DNA from: HyVt-477 sp965224605
Lineage (GTDB): Bacteria > Pseudomonadota > Gammaproteobacteria > Thiotrichales > Thiotrichaceae
Assembly: GCA_965224605.1 (NCBI GenBank)
Contig: CBDCZP010000008.1
Location: 248,001 to 312,000, forward strand
Direction: 5' to 3'
Length of the DNA: 64,000 nt
Each line of letters begins with the position of its first letter. Position 1 is the first letter of the stretch. Position numbers and translations under genes: made by a program. A model generated the notes under the pieces. The model did not search any database and had not been told where the DNA came from. It was given only the letters and a program-made list of their open reading frames with translations. This document shows, piece by piece, positions 53,297 through 61,800 of this stretch.

Positions 53297-53914
53297 TTAT
53301 TTCTTTTGAAGATGCTCTCCAGCCTTCTGCAAAACTTCACCCGCTTTCTGCTTAAATTGCTCTGAGCCTTCTTTGATAGCCTGTGCAGCAACACCTGCTT
53401 TTTCTTTTACAACCGCAGCGCCTTCGCGAACTGCTTGTTCAGCTTCCGCTGCTTTCTTACGTAAATGTTCTTCACTGGCTGTTTCTTTAATCGCCTGTCC
53501 AGTTACTTTGTGGATAGCCGTGTATAAATCCTGCTGGCGTACTGCCTGCCCATTAATCACCATACGATTCGGCACGCTCTGGTATTCCGCCCCCGTGTTC
53601 ATATCATAGTCTTCACCGGCATCATCTTCATTGGATAGATAAGTACAACCTGCCTGCATAGGAATCGTTCCACTGGCATCCTGACTTTCCCAGCGCACCG
53701 TCACATTCATGCTTTTATCAGCCCCCGGAACTTTGCTAACGCCACCCCATTGCACTCCACTTGCATTCATTAAGTGTGCAGTGAGTTTTTGACACAAGGT
53801 GGTCTGTGGATCACCTTCATTCAAAGTGCAGCCGTTCAATGCCGTCAACGTAACCGCCAAACCTAATATTAAAAATGGTTTTTGATATTTCTGGTGTTTT
53901 TGTTTAACTCTCAT
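53297..53914 (-). CDS. Hypothetical lipoprotein with Ala/Lys/Glu helical tail
   Basis: Family not recognised. Lipobox LNGC lies near Cys29. Residues about 35-125 form a soluble domain with VRWESQDASGTI and one more Cys (AGCTY). The tail (about 135-205) is an amphipathic helix of near-11-mer units (EAEQAVREGAAVVKEKAG, AAQAIKEGSEQFKQKAG), similar in style to LEA-like or apolipoprotein helices. Its ATG overlaps the uvrA stop (ATGA), an unusual partner. Confidence 0.7.
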   Translation of the reverse strand: MRVKQKHQKYQKPFLILGLAVTLTALNGCTLNEGDPQTTLCQKLTAHLMNASGVQWGGVSKVPGADKSMNVTVRWESQDASGTIPMQAGCTYLSNEDDAGEDYDMNTGAEYQSVPNRMVINGQAVRQQDLYTAIHKVTGQAIKETASEEHLRKKAAEAEQAVREGAAVVKEKAGVAAQAIKEGSEQFKQKAGEVLQKAGEHLQKK

Positions 53915-56757
53915 GATGTACCTTCTTCCAATAAAGTTTTTAAATATTGCCCCGTAAAGGACTCCTTGTTTTTCACAATCGTTTCAGGTGCTCCTGTCGC
54001 AATAACATTCCCACCACGACTACCACCTTCAGGTCCAAGATCAATAATCCAGTCAGCGGTTTTAATCACATCCAGATTATGTTCGATAACGATAATCGTA
54101 TTACCGCCATCCCTTAACCTGTGCAACACGGCAAGCAACTGCTCCACATCATGAAAGTGCAATCCTGTGGTTGGCTCATCCAGAATATAAAGTGTTTTAC
54201 CCGTGCTGCGCTTGGACAATTCCTTGGCTAATTTCACCCGTTGCGCTTCTCCTCCTGAAAGTGTAGTCGCATTTTGCCCTAATGTTATGTACGAAAGTCC
54301 AACATCCATCAAAGTATCCAGTTTTGCGAAAATACTCGGAACCGGTTTAAAGAATTCATGAGCCTCTTCCACCGTCATTTCCAGTACTTCGTTGATGTTC
54401 TTTCCCTTGTAATGAACATTGAGTGTTTCGCGGTTATATCGCTTGCTGTCACACACATCGCAAGGCACATAAACATCCGGCAAGAAATGCATTTCCACTT
54501 TGATCAGACCATCGCCGCGACAGGCTTCACAGCGCCCACCTTTTACATTAAAGCTAAACCGTCCAGGGGTATAGCCACGTGACCGTGCTTCGTGAGTAGC
54601 AGCAAACAATTCACGAATAGGTGTAAACAAACCTGTATACGTTGCAGGGTTTGAGCGCGGCGTTCTCCCTATAGGGCTTTGATTAATATCTACGATTTTG
54701 TCGAAATTCTCTAAGCCTTCAATCTTTTTAACCGGTGCAGCTTCCAACGAACTGTTATTAAGATAGCGCGCAATACTCGGATACAACGTGTTATTAATTA
54801 ATGTTGACTTCCCGGAACCAGAAACACCCGTCACACAAGTAAACAATCCAACGGGAATTTCGACATTAATACTGTTCAGGTTATTTCCTGTCGCTCCTTT
54901 TATTTTCAACATGCGTTTCTTGTCTACCCGTGTGCGCTTTTTAGGTATTTCAATTTTTCGCTTACCTGATAAAAACTGTCCGGTGCAAGAGTCTGGTGTG
55001 TTTTCAACTTCCTCAGGCGTGCCTTGTGCAACAATTTCCCCGCCATGTGCTCCCGCACCTGGCCCTATATCAACCACATGATCTGCTTGACGAATAGCAT
55101 CCTCATCATGCTCAACCACAATGACCGTATTGCCTAGATCACGCAGATGTACCAGTGTTTTTAGTAACCGTGCATTATCTCGCTGATGCAAGCCGATGGA
55201 TGGCTCATCCAGCACATACATCACTCCAACTAAGCCTGCTCCAATTTGCGATGCCAAACGAATACGTTGCGCCTCACCCCCTGACAAGGTTTCTGAACTT
55301 CGACTCAGGGTTAAGTAATCCAAGCCAACATTAACCAGAAACTCCAATCGCAAACTAATCTCACGAACAATTTTTTCGGCAATTTTTCCTTGATTGCCGG
55401 GTAAATCCAACTTATCAAAGAAACTAAACGACTCACCAATGGGCAGATCCGTAATACTCGGCAAATTAGTATCACCAATAAACACATGCCGAGCTGGTTC
55501 ACCCAGACGTGCGCCCTCACAATCTGGACAAACCTCAGAGGACATGTATTTATTAAGCTCTTCACGCACCGAGCTAGATTCCGTTTCCCGATAGCGGCGT
55601 TGCATGTTGTTCACCACACCCTCAAAAGCATGTTTACGCTGATACATCTGCCCTTTTTGACCGATATAAGTGAACTCTATGGGGGTTCTTCCACTGCCAT
55701 AAAGCAATATTTTCTGAATTTCTTTAGGGAGCTTTTCATAAGGTGTATCCACATCAAAACTATAATGATCAGCCAGTGAAGTGATCAACTGATGGTAGTA
55801 ATGATTGCGCTTATCCCAACCACGAATGGCACCCGCAGCGATGCTTAACTTGGGCTTAGAGACTACTCGATCAGTATCAAAATATTGGTGAACACCCAAA
55901 CCGTCACACGTATCACAGGCTCCGTTCGGACTATTAAATGAGAACAATCGCGGCTCTAATTCTGATAAGGAATAGCCGCATTCAGAACACGCAAAATTAG
56001 CAGAGAACAACAGCTCGTCCCGCCCTTTGTTGCCCTTTTTGCCATCCATCCAAGCAACGCCAGCCAACCCATCAGACAAGCGCAACGTAGTTTCAAAAGA
56101 TTCTGCTAATCGTAACTGCAAATCATCACGAACCTTTATCCGGTCTACTACCACTTCGATGGTATGTTTTTTTCGCAACTCCAACTTGGGAACATCATCA
56201 ATCTCATAGACTCTGCCATCAATCCGTACTCGCAAAAAACCTTCACTACGCAGCTCTTCAAACAATTGCACATGCTCGCCTTTGCGGTTTCTCACCACCG
56301 GAGCAAGCAACATTATCCTGCTGCCTTCGGGTAACTCCAATACTGCATCGACCATTTGACTAACCGTTTGCGCCTCAAGCACACCCCCATGTTCAGGGCA
56401 TTTCGGCACACCTGCGCGGGCAAATAGTAGACGTAAATAATCATGGATTTCTGTGATTGTGCCAACTGTAGAACGTGGGTTATGAGAAGTGGTTTTTTGC
56501 TCTATGGAAATAGCAGGAGATAAGCCTTCGATATGATCAAGGTCAGGCTTTTCCATCATCGACAAAAACTGCCGGGCATAGGCAGATAAAGACTCGACAT
56601 AACGTCGCTGACCTTCTGCAAAAATGGTATCGAATGCTAATGATGACTTTCCCGAACCGGACAAACCCGTAATCACAATCAACTGATCACGAGGCAAATC
56701 TATATCTATATTTTTCAGGTTATGCGTGCGCGCACCGCGTAGGCTAATTTTATCCAC
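53911..56757 (-). CDS. uvrA: Excinuclease ABC subunit A
   Basis: Damage-recognition ATPase of nucleotide excision repair. Two ABC modules are visible: the first with GLSGSGKSSLAFDTIFAEGQRRYVESLSAYARQFL and later signature LSGGEAQRIRLASQIG; the second with GVSGSGKSTLINNTL and LSGGEAQRVKLAKEL. CSECGYS/CDTCDG and CEACRGDG/CDVCDS zinc modules are in place. 948 residues fit. The start is GTG giving MDKISLRGARTHNLKNID. Confidence 0.97.
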   Translation of the reverse strand: MDKISLRGARTHNLKNIDIDLPRDQLIVITGLSGSGKSSLAFDTIFAEGQRRYVESLSAYARQFLSMMEKPDLDHIEGLSPAISIEQKTTSHNPRSTVGTITEIHDYLRLLFARAGVPKCPEHGGVLEAQTVSQMVDAVLELPEGSRIMLLAPVVRNRKGEHVQLFEELRSEGFLRVRIDGRVYEIDDVPKLELRKKHTIEVVVDRIKVRDDLQLRLAESFETTLRLSDGLAGVAWMDGKKGNKGRDELLFSANFACSECGYSLSELEPRLFSFNSPNGACDTCDGLGVHQYFDTDRVVSKPKLSIAAGAIRGWDKRNHYYHQLITSLADHYSFDVDTPYEKLPKEIQKILLYGSGRTPIEFTYIGQKGQMYQRKHAFEGVVNNMQRRYRETESSSVREELNKYMSSEVCPDCEGARLGEPARHVFIGDTNLPSITDLPIGESFSFFDKLDLPGNQGKIAEKIVREISLRLEFLVNVGLDYLTLSRSSETLSGGEAQRIRLASQIGAGLVGVMYVLDEPSIGLHQRDNARLLKTLVHLRDLGNTVIVVEHDEDAIRQADHVVDIGPGAGAHGGEIVAQGTPEEVENTPDSCTGQFLSGKRKIEIPKKRTRVDKKRMLKIKGATGNNLNSINVEIPVGLFTCVTGVSGSGKSTLINNTLYPSIARYLNNSSLEAAPVKKIEGLENFDKIVDINQSPIGRTPRSNPATYTGLFTPIRELFAATHEARSRGYTPGRFSFNVKGGRCEACRGDGLIKVEMHFLPDVYVPCDVCDSKRYNRETLNVHYKGKNINEVLEMTVEEAHEFFKPVPSIFAKLDTLMDVGLSYITLGQNATTLSGGEAQRVKLAKELSKRSTGKTLYILDEPTTGLHFHDVEQLLAVLHRLRDGGNTIIVIEHNLDVIKTADWIIDLGPEGGSRGGNVIATGAPETIVKNKESFTGQYLKTLLEEGTS

Positions 56758-56936
56758 AAGTAATGTCTGCTAAATTGATTTTCGAAGTGAACAGATACTA
56801 GGTCGTTTATTCAGGAATAACAAATAAATTACTGGGCATGGTCATGATATGACCACCCTCTTAGACTATAATTAACCAGATGATGAAACTAAGGACTATA
56901 CAACAATGGTCACGTTAGGGCTAAACTAGGGCATAA

Positions 56937-57479
56937 ATGATGCAATCTGAAAAGTTACCAATCTATCAAACCATTCTTGAACACTTTAAAAGTCTACAAG
57001 CCGATATTGATTATTCAAGATATCTAACAGAAAAACCTGACTGCACTATTCTCATTGAAAACAAAAATATTTTTGTTCATTGGCTAGAGCAAACAAAAAC
57101 TATTATCTCAGCTATACATCAAGAATCATTAATTCTACATGATGCTGTAAATCAAGATGAAAGCCCCCAAGCCCCACTCAATACTCTGGAAACAACCATT
57201 GAAGAATTAATTCATTTACACACAGAAATCACCGTCAGCTGCGCTCACGAGTCCGGCTTAATGGAAGGACGTTACTTAATTGAACATGCTACCGGACAAT
57301 ATCTGGATCAAATCAGCCAACATATTAACGAATTTCGCTACCAGTTGAATCAATTGATTTTTAGCGTTAATGGAAGTCACGCCGAGCAGCAAAACACCCC
57401 CGCACTACCTAGTCTGCTGCTAACAATCACAGATGAGATTGAGATGGATGCATTCAATGATTGGCTATTAAAAAAATGA
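56937..57479 (+). CDS. Hypothetical helical protein; its 3' part is duplicated at 60.3 kb
   Basis: Family not recognised. A 180-residue soluble, helix-rich protein with scattered His/Cys (TEKPDCTIL, LHLHTEITVSCAHESGL), reminiscent of CZB-type four-helix proteins but without their CX8H motif. Nucleotides 57307-57380 recur, imperfectly, after the bufC-like gene at 60285-60354. It is divergent from uvrA and precedes the bufferin locus on the same strand. Confidence 0.6.
   Translation: MMQSEKLPIYQTILEHFKSLQADIDYSRYLTEKPDCTILIENKNIFVHWLEQTKTIISAIHQESLILHDAVNQDESPQAPLNTLETTIEELIHLHTEITVSCAHESGLMEGRYLIEHATGQYLDQISQHINEFRYQLNQLIFSVNGSHAEQQNTPALPSLLLTITDEIEMDAFNDWLLKK
57307..57380 (+). repeat. Direct repeat A flanking the bufferin locus
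   Basis: About 70 bases are repeated at 60285-60354. Shared blocks include ATCAAATCAGCCAACAT, ATTAACGAATTTCGCTAC, TTGATTTTTAGC, GTTAAT and GAAGTCAC, with small indels between. This copy lies inside an intact gene. Confidence 0.85.
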
Positions 57480-57741
57480 ATTTTAGGAACGGTTCCAGAC
57501 TCCTATCCACGACCTCAAAAAAGAAGACGGAAATAGTCCTGATTTAGTCAACTTCAGAGGGCTATTGTGAAAACTATCACGTCGAGATTATCTCATTATT
57601 AGAAACGTTTAAGAATTAATTTCTTACATTGACATCCAAAATCAATCCTCATCCGTCAAATCAGTGTCACCCATAGTACAACTTAGTACAACTCACTAAT
57701 CATCGTGAGTCGTGCAAACTATTAATCAACAGGAGATAAAA

Positions 57742-58008
57742 ATGAGTTTAATCAAAACATCCACAGGTATCGCTTTAGCCCTTGCAGCAGCAACTACACT
57801 TTCAGCCTGTAGCGGCACATCATCAAGTGGATCTACTGCAACCGCAGAAAAACATTCCGCACATTGTCACGGTGTCAATAAATGTAAAGGCCATAATGAT
57901 TGCAAAACAGCAGAGAATGCTTGCAAAGGTCATGCTAAATGTAAAGGACATGGTTTTGTTAAGATGTCTGCAAAAGCCTGTGGCGACGTAGGTGGAACTG
58001 TTAAGTAA
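57742..58008 (+). CDS. bufA: Bufferin precursor 1 (lipoprotein-type signal)
   Basis: A short Cys-rich precursor of the bufferin family: RiPPs whose cysteines are turned into copper-binding 5-thiooxazoles by the MNIO enzyme BufB with BufC. The mature part has six Cys in NKCKGHNDCKTAENACKGHA and following residues. The N-terminal signal ends TTLSACSG, so the LSAC fits a lipobox; the second copy has an ordinary Ala-x-Ala site. ATG 57742 with AGGAG is the start (88 aa), not the longer upstream frame. It is followed by the paralogue after 141 bases. Confidence 0.88.
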   Translation: MSLIKTSTGIALALAAATTLSACSGTSSSGSTATAEKHSAHCHGVNKCKGHNDCKTAENACKGHAKCKGHGFVKMSAKACGDVGGTVK

Positions 58009-58149
58009 GCTCCTCAACACCTCTTACCACATTAATGGGTAGATCTAGTAACACTCTATATTTTCTTTAGTGAAAGTAGAGTATGACTTAATACTCTATC
58101 TCCCATAATTCACACCCATTAGGGTATTAAAAACAACAGGATTTAAATT

Positions 58150-58416
58150 ATGACTATTTCAAGGAAAGCAATAAGCATCGGTGCAGCATTGGCACTATCT
58201 GCTGCGGGCATGACAGCGTTGTCAACGACAGCAACGGCAGAAGGTACTCAAAACATTGTACATTGCTATGACGTCAACAAGTGCAAAGGCCACAATGACT
58301 GTAAAACAGCAGAGAATGCTTGTAAGGGACATGCTAAATGTAAGGGGCACGGTTTTGTATCCATGCCCGCCTCATCATGTGATCACATTGGTGGAACAAC
58401 GAAGGAAGGTGGTTAA
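58150..58416 (+). CDS. bufA: Bufferin precursor 2 (periplasmic)
   Basis: The second precursor, 88 residues. The signal peptide ends TTATA-EG, a normal signal peptidase I site. The Cys core (NKCKGHNDCKTAENACKGHA, then KCKGHGFV) is identical in protein to that of copy 1, and the DNA is nearly so, indicating recent tandem duplication. The rest of the C-terminus (ASSCDHIGGTTK) matches the family. CAGGA precedes the ATG. Confidence 0.9.
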   Translation: MTISRKAISIGAALALSAAGMTALSTTATAEGTQNIVHCYDVNKCKGHNDCKTAENACKGHAKCKGHGFVSMPASSCDHIGGTTKEGG

Positions 58417-58520
58417 ATACTTACCTTGCCGGCTGTTTCTTTAGGGCACCTATAGTGAACATGTATCTCAGTAAGGACTATCGTTTCCTTGTCCTCTAAG
58501 ATTTAAAGATACAGCCATCA

Positions 58521-58550
58521 TCCTCAACGAGTAATATCACTTGTTGAGGA
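58521..58550 (+). terminator. Stem-loop between bufferin 2 and bufB
   Basis: TCCTCAACGAGT (58521-58532) pairs with ACTTGTTGAGGA (58539-58550) with one G-T pair and a 6-base loop. It lies 105 bases after the second precursor and 62 before bufB. The following TTGTTCC is only weakly T-rich, so partial termination giving more precursor than enzyme is the likely effect. Confidence 0.55.
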
Positions 58551-58611
58551 TTGTTCCACTAACGCCTAAAATCCTAGACATCATTAGGATAACAACTTTT
58601 CAGGAAACACT

Positions 58612-59631
58612 ATGACACGTCCTTTTCTCGGATTTGGTTTGGGTTTGCGTACAGAACACTATCAAACTGTGTTAGATAACACACCCGATGTTGACTGGTT
58701 TGAAATCCTCAGTGAAAATTACATGGTGCCCGGTGGTAAGCCTTTAGATAATCTAGACAAAATTCGTGCCGACTACCCCATGGTTATGCACGGCGTTTCA
58801 TTGTCCATCGGCAGCACTGATCCACTCAATAAAACCTATCTCAAACAATTAAAACAACTCGCTGCACGTGTAGAGCCGCATTGGATATCGGATCATCTAT
58901 GCTGGACTAGTGTTGATCAAGTCAATAGCCATGACTTGTTACCGTTACCTTACAACGAAACTACTATCGAGCATGTCGCTGAACGTATCCGACAAGTACA
59001 AGATTATTTGGGCAGACAACTCTTAATTGAAAACCTATCCAGTTATGTAACCTATAACGAATCAGAAATGTCCGAATGGGAGTTCCTGAATGAGATAGCC
59101 CGTCGTGCAGATTGCCATGTACTGCTAGATATTAATAACATTTTTGTCAGTGCACATAACCATCACTTCGAGCCTATCGACTATATAAAAGGCATAGATA
59201 TTGATCGTGTTATGCAATTTCATCTTGCAGGACACAGTTACAATGGCTCAATGATCATTGATACCCACGACCACGATGTCTGTGATCCCGTTTGGGATTT
59301 ATACGCCAAAGCACTGCAACATTTTGGCGCTGTCAGCACCATGATCGAAAGGGATGACAATATTCCTGAATTTGCTGAGTTACGTAATGAACTTAAAACA
59401 GCCGAAACAATCGCTTCCAACACTTTGCCTGCTGAAGCGCTAACACTAACTCATCCACGTATTGAAGGAGCTTACTTAATGACTCAGCTACGTGAATTGC
59501 AACAATCCTTTATGAAGCATTTACAAGGGGAAGTCCCTATACACGGTGAAGCCTCTCAACAAGGTGAAGCCTCTGAAATAGCGAAGCACATTCAATCAAC
59601 ACCCGATGCAACAGCCCAGCGGCAGACTTGA
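58612..59631 (+). CDS. bufB: Bufferin maturase BufB (MNIO/DUF692), fused in frame to the bufC start
   Basis: A multinuclear non-haem iron oxidase (DUF692). Iron ligands appear in MHGVSLSIGS, ISDHLCW, LIENLSSY, LLDINNIFVSAHNH, FHLAGHSY and DTHDHDV, with ERDDNIPEF near the end. The canonical protein would stop near residue 285. From residue 290 (MTQLRELQQSFMKHLQGE) the frame reads the N-terminus of BufC without an intervening stop. It ends at 59631 because of a frameshift. A TAA overlapping the bufC ATG (59477-59481) exists in the +1 frame. Confidence 0.9.
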   Translation: MTRPFLGFGLGLRTEHYQTVLDNTPDVDWFEILSENYMVPGGKPLDNLDKIRADYPMVMHGVSLSIGSTDPLNKTYLKQLKQLAARVEPHWISDHLCWTSVDQVNSHDLLPLPYNETTIEHVAERIRQVQDYLGRQLLIENLSSYVTYNESEMSEWEFLNEIARRADCHVLLDINNIFVSAHNHHFEPIDYIKGIDIDRVMQFHLAGHSYNGSMIIDTHDHDVCDPVWDLYAKALQHFGAVSTMIERDDNIPEFAELRNELKTAETIASNTLPAEALTLTHPRIEGAYLMTQLRELQQSFMKHLQGEVPIHGEASQQGEASEIAKHIQSTPDATAQRQT

Positions 59632-60303
59632 TATCTACGCGTATTGGCTATCGCCTACGCTTGAAAGAAGCCATTACGACCGATTTTGATTGCCTACATG
59701 GTTATCTTGGCGATGAATGTGTTTGAACAGCTTATGGATAGCTATATCAATCAATACCCGTCACAACATCCTAGCCTACGCTATTACAGCCAATATCTCG
59801 TCGAGTTACTCTCAACGCAAAAGCCTTTTGCTGATTATCCTGAAATAGTAGAAATTGCCAAGATTGAACAAGCCTTTAACCATAGTTTTGATGCCGCCGA
59901 CTGCACCACGCTTAGTACAGAAGATTTAAGTAAACTAGCCGTAGAGTCATGGCCAACATTACAGTTGAAATTTCATGATTCTGTACAGCTACTACCCTGT
60001 AAACATAACAGCTTCGCACTATGGAAAGCTTTAACAGGAGAAAATACCCCACCCGCCTTAAAACAAGACAACACGACATGGATTATTTGGCGAAAAGACC
60101 TTATTAGTCGATATCGCGCACTAGACGATACTGAAACGTATGCATTAACATGCATCATTAAAGGGGGCAATTTTAGTGAGTTATGTGAAGGTCTGCTTGA
60201 TTACTTCGATCAAGAACAAACGCCTGCACAAGCTGTTTCTTACTTGCAGACATGGCTGAACGAACTGATGATATGTGATTTTGAATCAAATCAGCCAACA
60301 TAA
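59479..60303 (+). pseudogene. bufC: bufC-like partner protein, broken by three frameshifts
   Basis: BufC (DUF2063/HvfC type) recruits the precursor to BufB. The expected protein can be read only by switching frame three times. MTQLRELQQSF...DATAQR lies in the bufB frame up to 59622. RLDIYAY needs one base dropped (near 59623). GYRLRLKEAITTDFDCLHGYLGDEC needs another (near 59645). FEQLMDSYINQYPSQHPSLRYY onward needs a third (59721). The rest (to 60303) is intact, as a 205-codon frame from TTG 59686. The C-terminal six codons lie in direct repeat B. Confidence 0.75.
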
Positions 60304-60354
60304 TAATTAACGAATTTCGCTACTGGTTGATTTTTAGCCGTTAATAGAAGTCAC
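60285..60354 (+). repeat. Direct repeat B flanking the bufferin locus
   Basis: Imperfect copy of 57307-57380. It begins in the last codons of bufC and runs into non-coding DNA before the convergent lipoprotein gene. Relative to copy A it has a few indels and no open frame, so it looks like a decayed duplicate. Confidence 0.85.
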
Positions 60355-60371
60355 CAGCTCACCTCAAACAC

Positions 60372-61007
60372 TTACTTAGCACCTATTTTAACCGGTGCGT
60401 ACTTCAAAACATTGACAAATAACTTTCCGCCTTCAGCGCTTGTGATTGTTCTAGTGATATCTCCCCACTCGGTATAGTAGAAGATAAAACCTCCAGCGAC
60501 GATTGGAATAACTTGGGTAGTGTCTTGTATTTGCTTGCCTTTTTTATCCAAGTCCTCAGGAGAGGTATATAACACCATATAACGATAGTTTAGATCGCTA
60601 TTCACAAAGAATTGGTGCTTTGCCGCTCCATTTCTTAATACAAAACTTGATGATGAAATCTGCTTGATGATCTTATAATGACCATCTAGCAATGCAATAC
60701 GCGGTATAAATATTTTATTACCCTGAGCTATGCTTTCTATCTGAATTTCATAAGCCCCTTCATAAGGAGGCAGCTCAACGGGGAGATAAAAGCTTTTACC
60801 ACTTTTAAATGACCGTGATTTATCGCCCTCAACACCCACCTCTTTACTCACTTTTTCGTCATATTTTAGTTTCTTATATTTAACATCAGAAAGTTTTGCA
60901 CAACAGTTTCCCGCTTGCTGCAAATTTTTCTTGTAGTCAATAGTCGTTGCACAACCTGTCAGTATCAAACTAAGAACACTGCAAGTAATGACTTGTTTAA
61001 TATTCAT
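60372..61007 (-). CDS. Hypothetical lipoprotein, weakly MalM-like
   Basis: A 211-residue lipoprotein (lipobox LTGC, Cys19). The segment GKSFYLPVELPPYEGAYEI...IFIPRIALLDGHYKII recalls MalM-type periplasmic proteins, but the match is weak. Two further Cys (GNCCAKL) lie early in the mature chain. It overlaps the upstream lipoprotein gene by ATGA, so both are co-translated. Confidence 0.65.
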   Translation of the reverse strand: MNIKQVITCSVLSLILTGCATTIDYKKNLQQAGNCCAKLSDVKYKKLKYDEKVSKEVGVEGDKSRSFKSGKSFYLPVELPPYEGAYEIQIESIAQGNKIFIPRIALLDGHYKIIKQISSSSFVLRNGAAKHQFFVNSDLNYRYMVLYTSPEDLDKKGKQIQDTTQVIPIVAGGFIFYYTEWGDITRTITSAEGGKLFVNVLKYAPVKIGAK

Positions 61008-61705
61008 CTGTTTTTTAAATCCTTTCCAATTAAGCTTGCAATCGTGTCCACACCCTTCTTCAATGCTTGAACACTTTCCTTTGGTTTAGCTTTTAAAGAA
61101 GCAATGTTGTTAAAGCCAGTATTATTTACAGTAGCTACCGCACCTTTAGCTGCTATCACAGCATTTCCCGAAACGAAGTGTTGTGCATAGATGACCGACT
61201 TATCGGATGATTTCACTAAACGAGACATGAAATTTACGGTAGGTATGTAATCAGTCGTCGGGCCTGTCGCCAAATACTGAACATTGTAATAATAATCCAG
61301 AATAGCGTCTGTTCCTGTATCAGGGTACGTTTCCATGAACTTGGCGCTACTATTACCCTTTTTTCTTGCTACTACATTTTTAACCGTATATCCGTTTTTC
61401 TCTAATTGAGCTTTTAATTGCGCTTGCGCATAGGCAGACCAATTGACTTTATTTGTACCTAATGCCTTATTATAATCACTTGTCTTCCCTGCTGTGTCTG
61501 CCGCTGCGATAGCTGCCCCAATCAAACCAAAAGAATTTCCAGGGTGATGCACGATTCCCACATTTACTTCCTTAACAGCTGGTGGCTTTATCAAAGCAAC
61601 GGTTTTGATATTTTTATTTGCTTCTGCATTAAAAGATTGTTGTGGAATTGAAGAACACCCTGTGACAAAAATAGTCACGAATAAAAGTGATAATAAGTTT
61701 TTCAT
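61004..61705 (-). CDS. Hypothetical lipoprotein
   Basis: Family not recognised. 233 residues with lipobox VTGC (Cys17). The mature domain has alternating strands (TVALIKPPAVKEVNVGIV, YAQAQLKAQLEKNGYTVKNV, DAILDYYYNVQYLATGP), a topology typical of small envelope proteins of the GNA1162/LpoB-like kind. First gene of the pair with the MalM-like lipoprotein. Confidence 0.65.
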   Translation of the reverse strand: MKNLLSLLFVTIFVTGCSSIPQQSFNAEANKNIKTVALIKPPAVKEVNVGIVHHPGNSFGLIGAAIAAADTAGKTSDYNKALGTNKVNWSAYAQAQLKAQLEKNGYTVKNVVARKKGNSSAKFMETYPDTGTDAILDYYYNVQYLATGPTTDYIPTVNFMSRLVKSSDKSVIYAQHFVSGNAVIAAKGAVATVNNTGFNNIASLKAKPKESVQALKKGVDTIASLIGKDLKNR

Positions 61706-61800
61706 ATTAAGCCCTTGAAATGTATGTGATGATAAATATTCACCGCTGATCGTATCAAATTTACACTAATTCCGAAATACTTTAGTTAGAGATCGAAGCT

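Noticed and set aside
57629..57657. TTGACA upstream of bufferin 1 as sigma-70 promoter
   Set aside because: No -10 box at the right distance; CGTC at 57654 could be an ECF -10 but the -35 does not match.
59686..60303. BufC as an intact 205-residue protein from TTG 59686
   Set aside because: It lacks about 90 N-terminal residues that are readable upstream in other frames, so it is treated as a broken gene.
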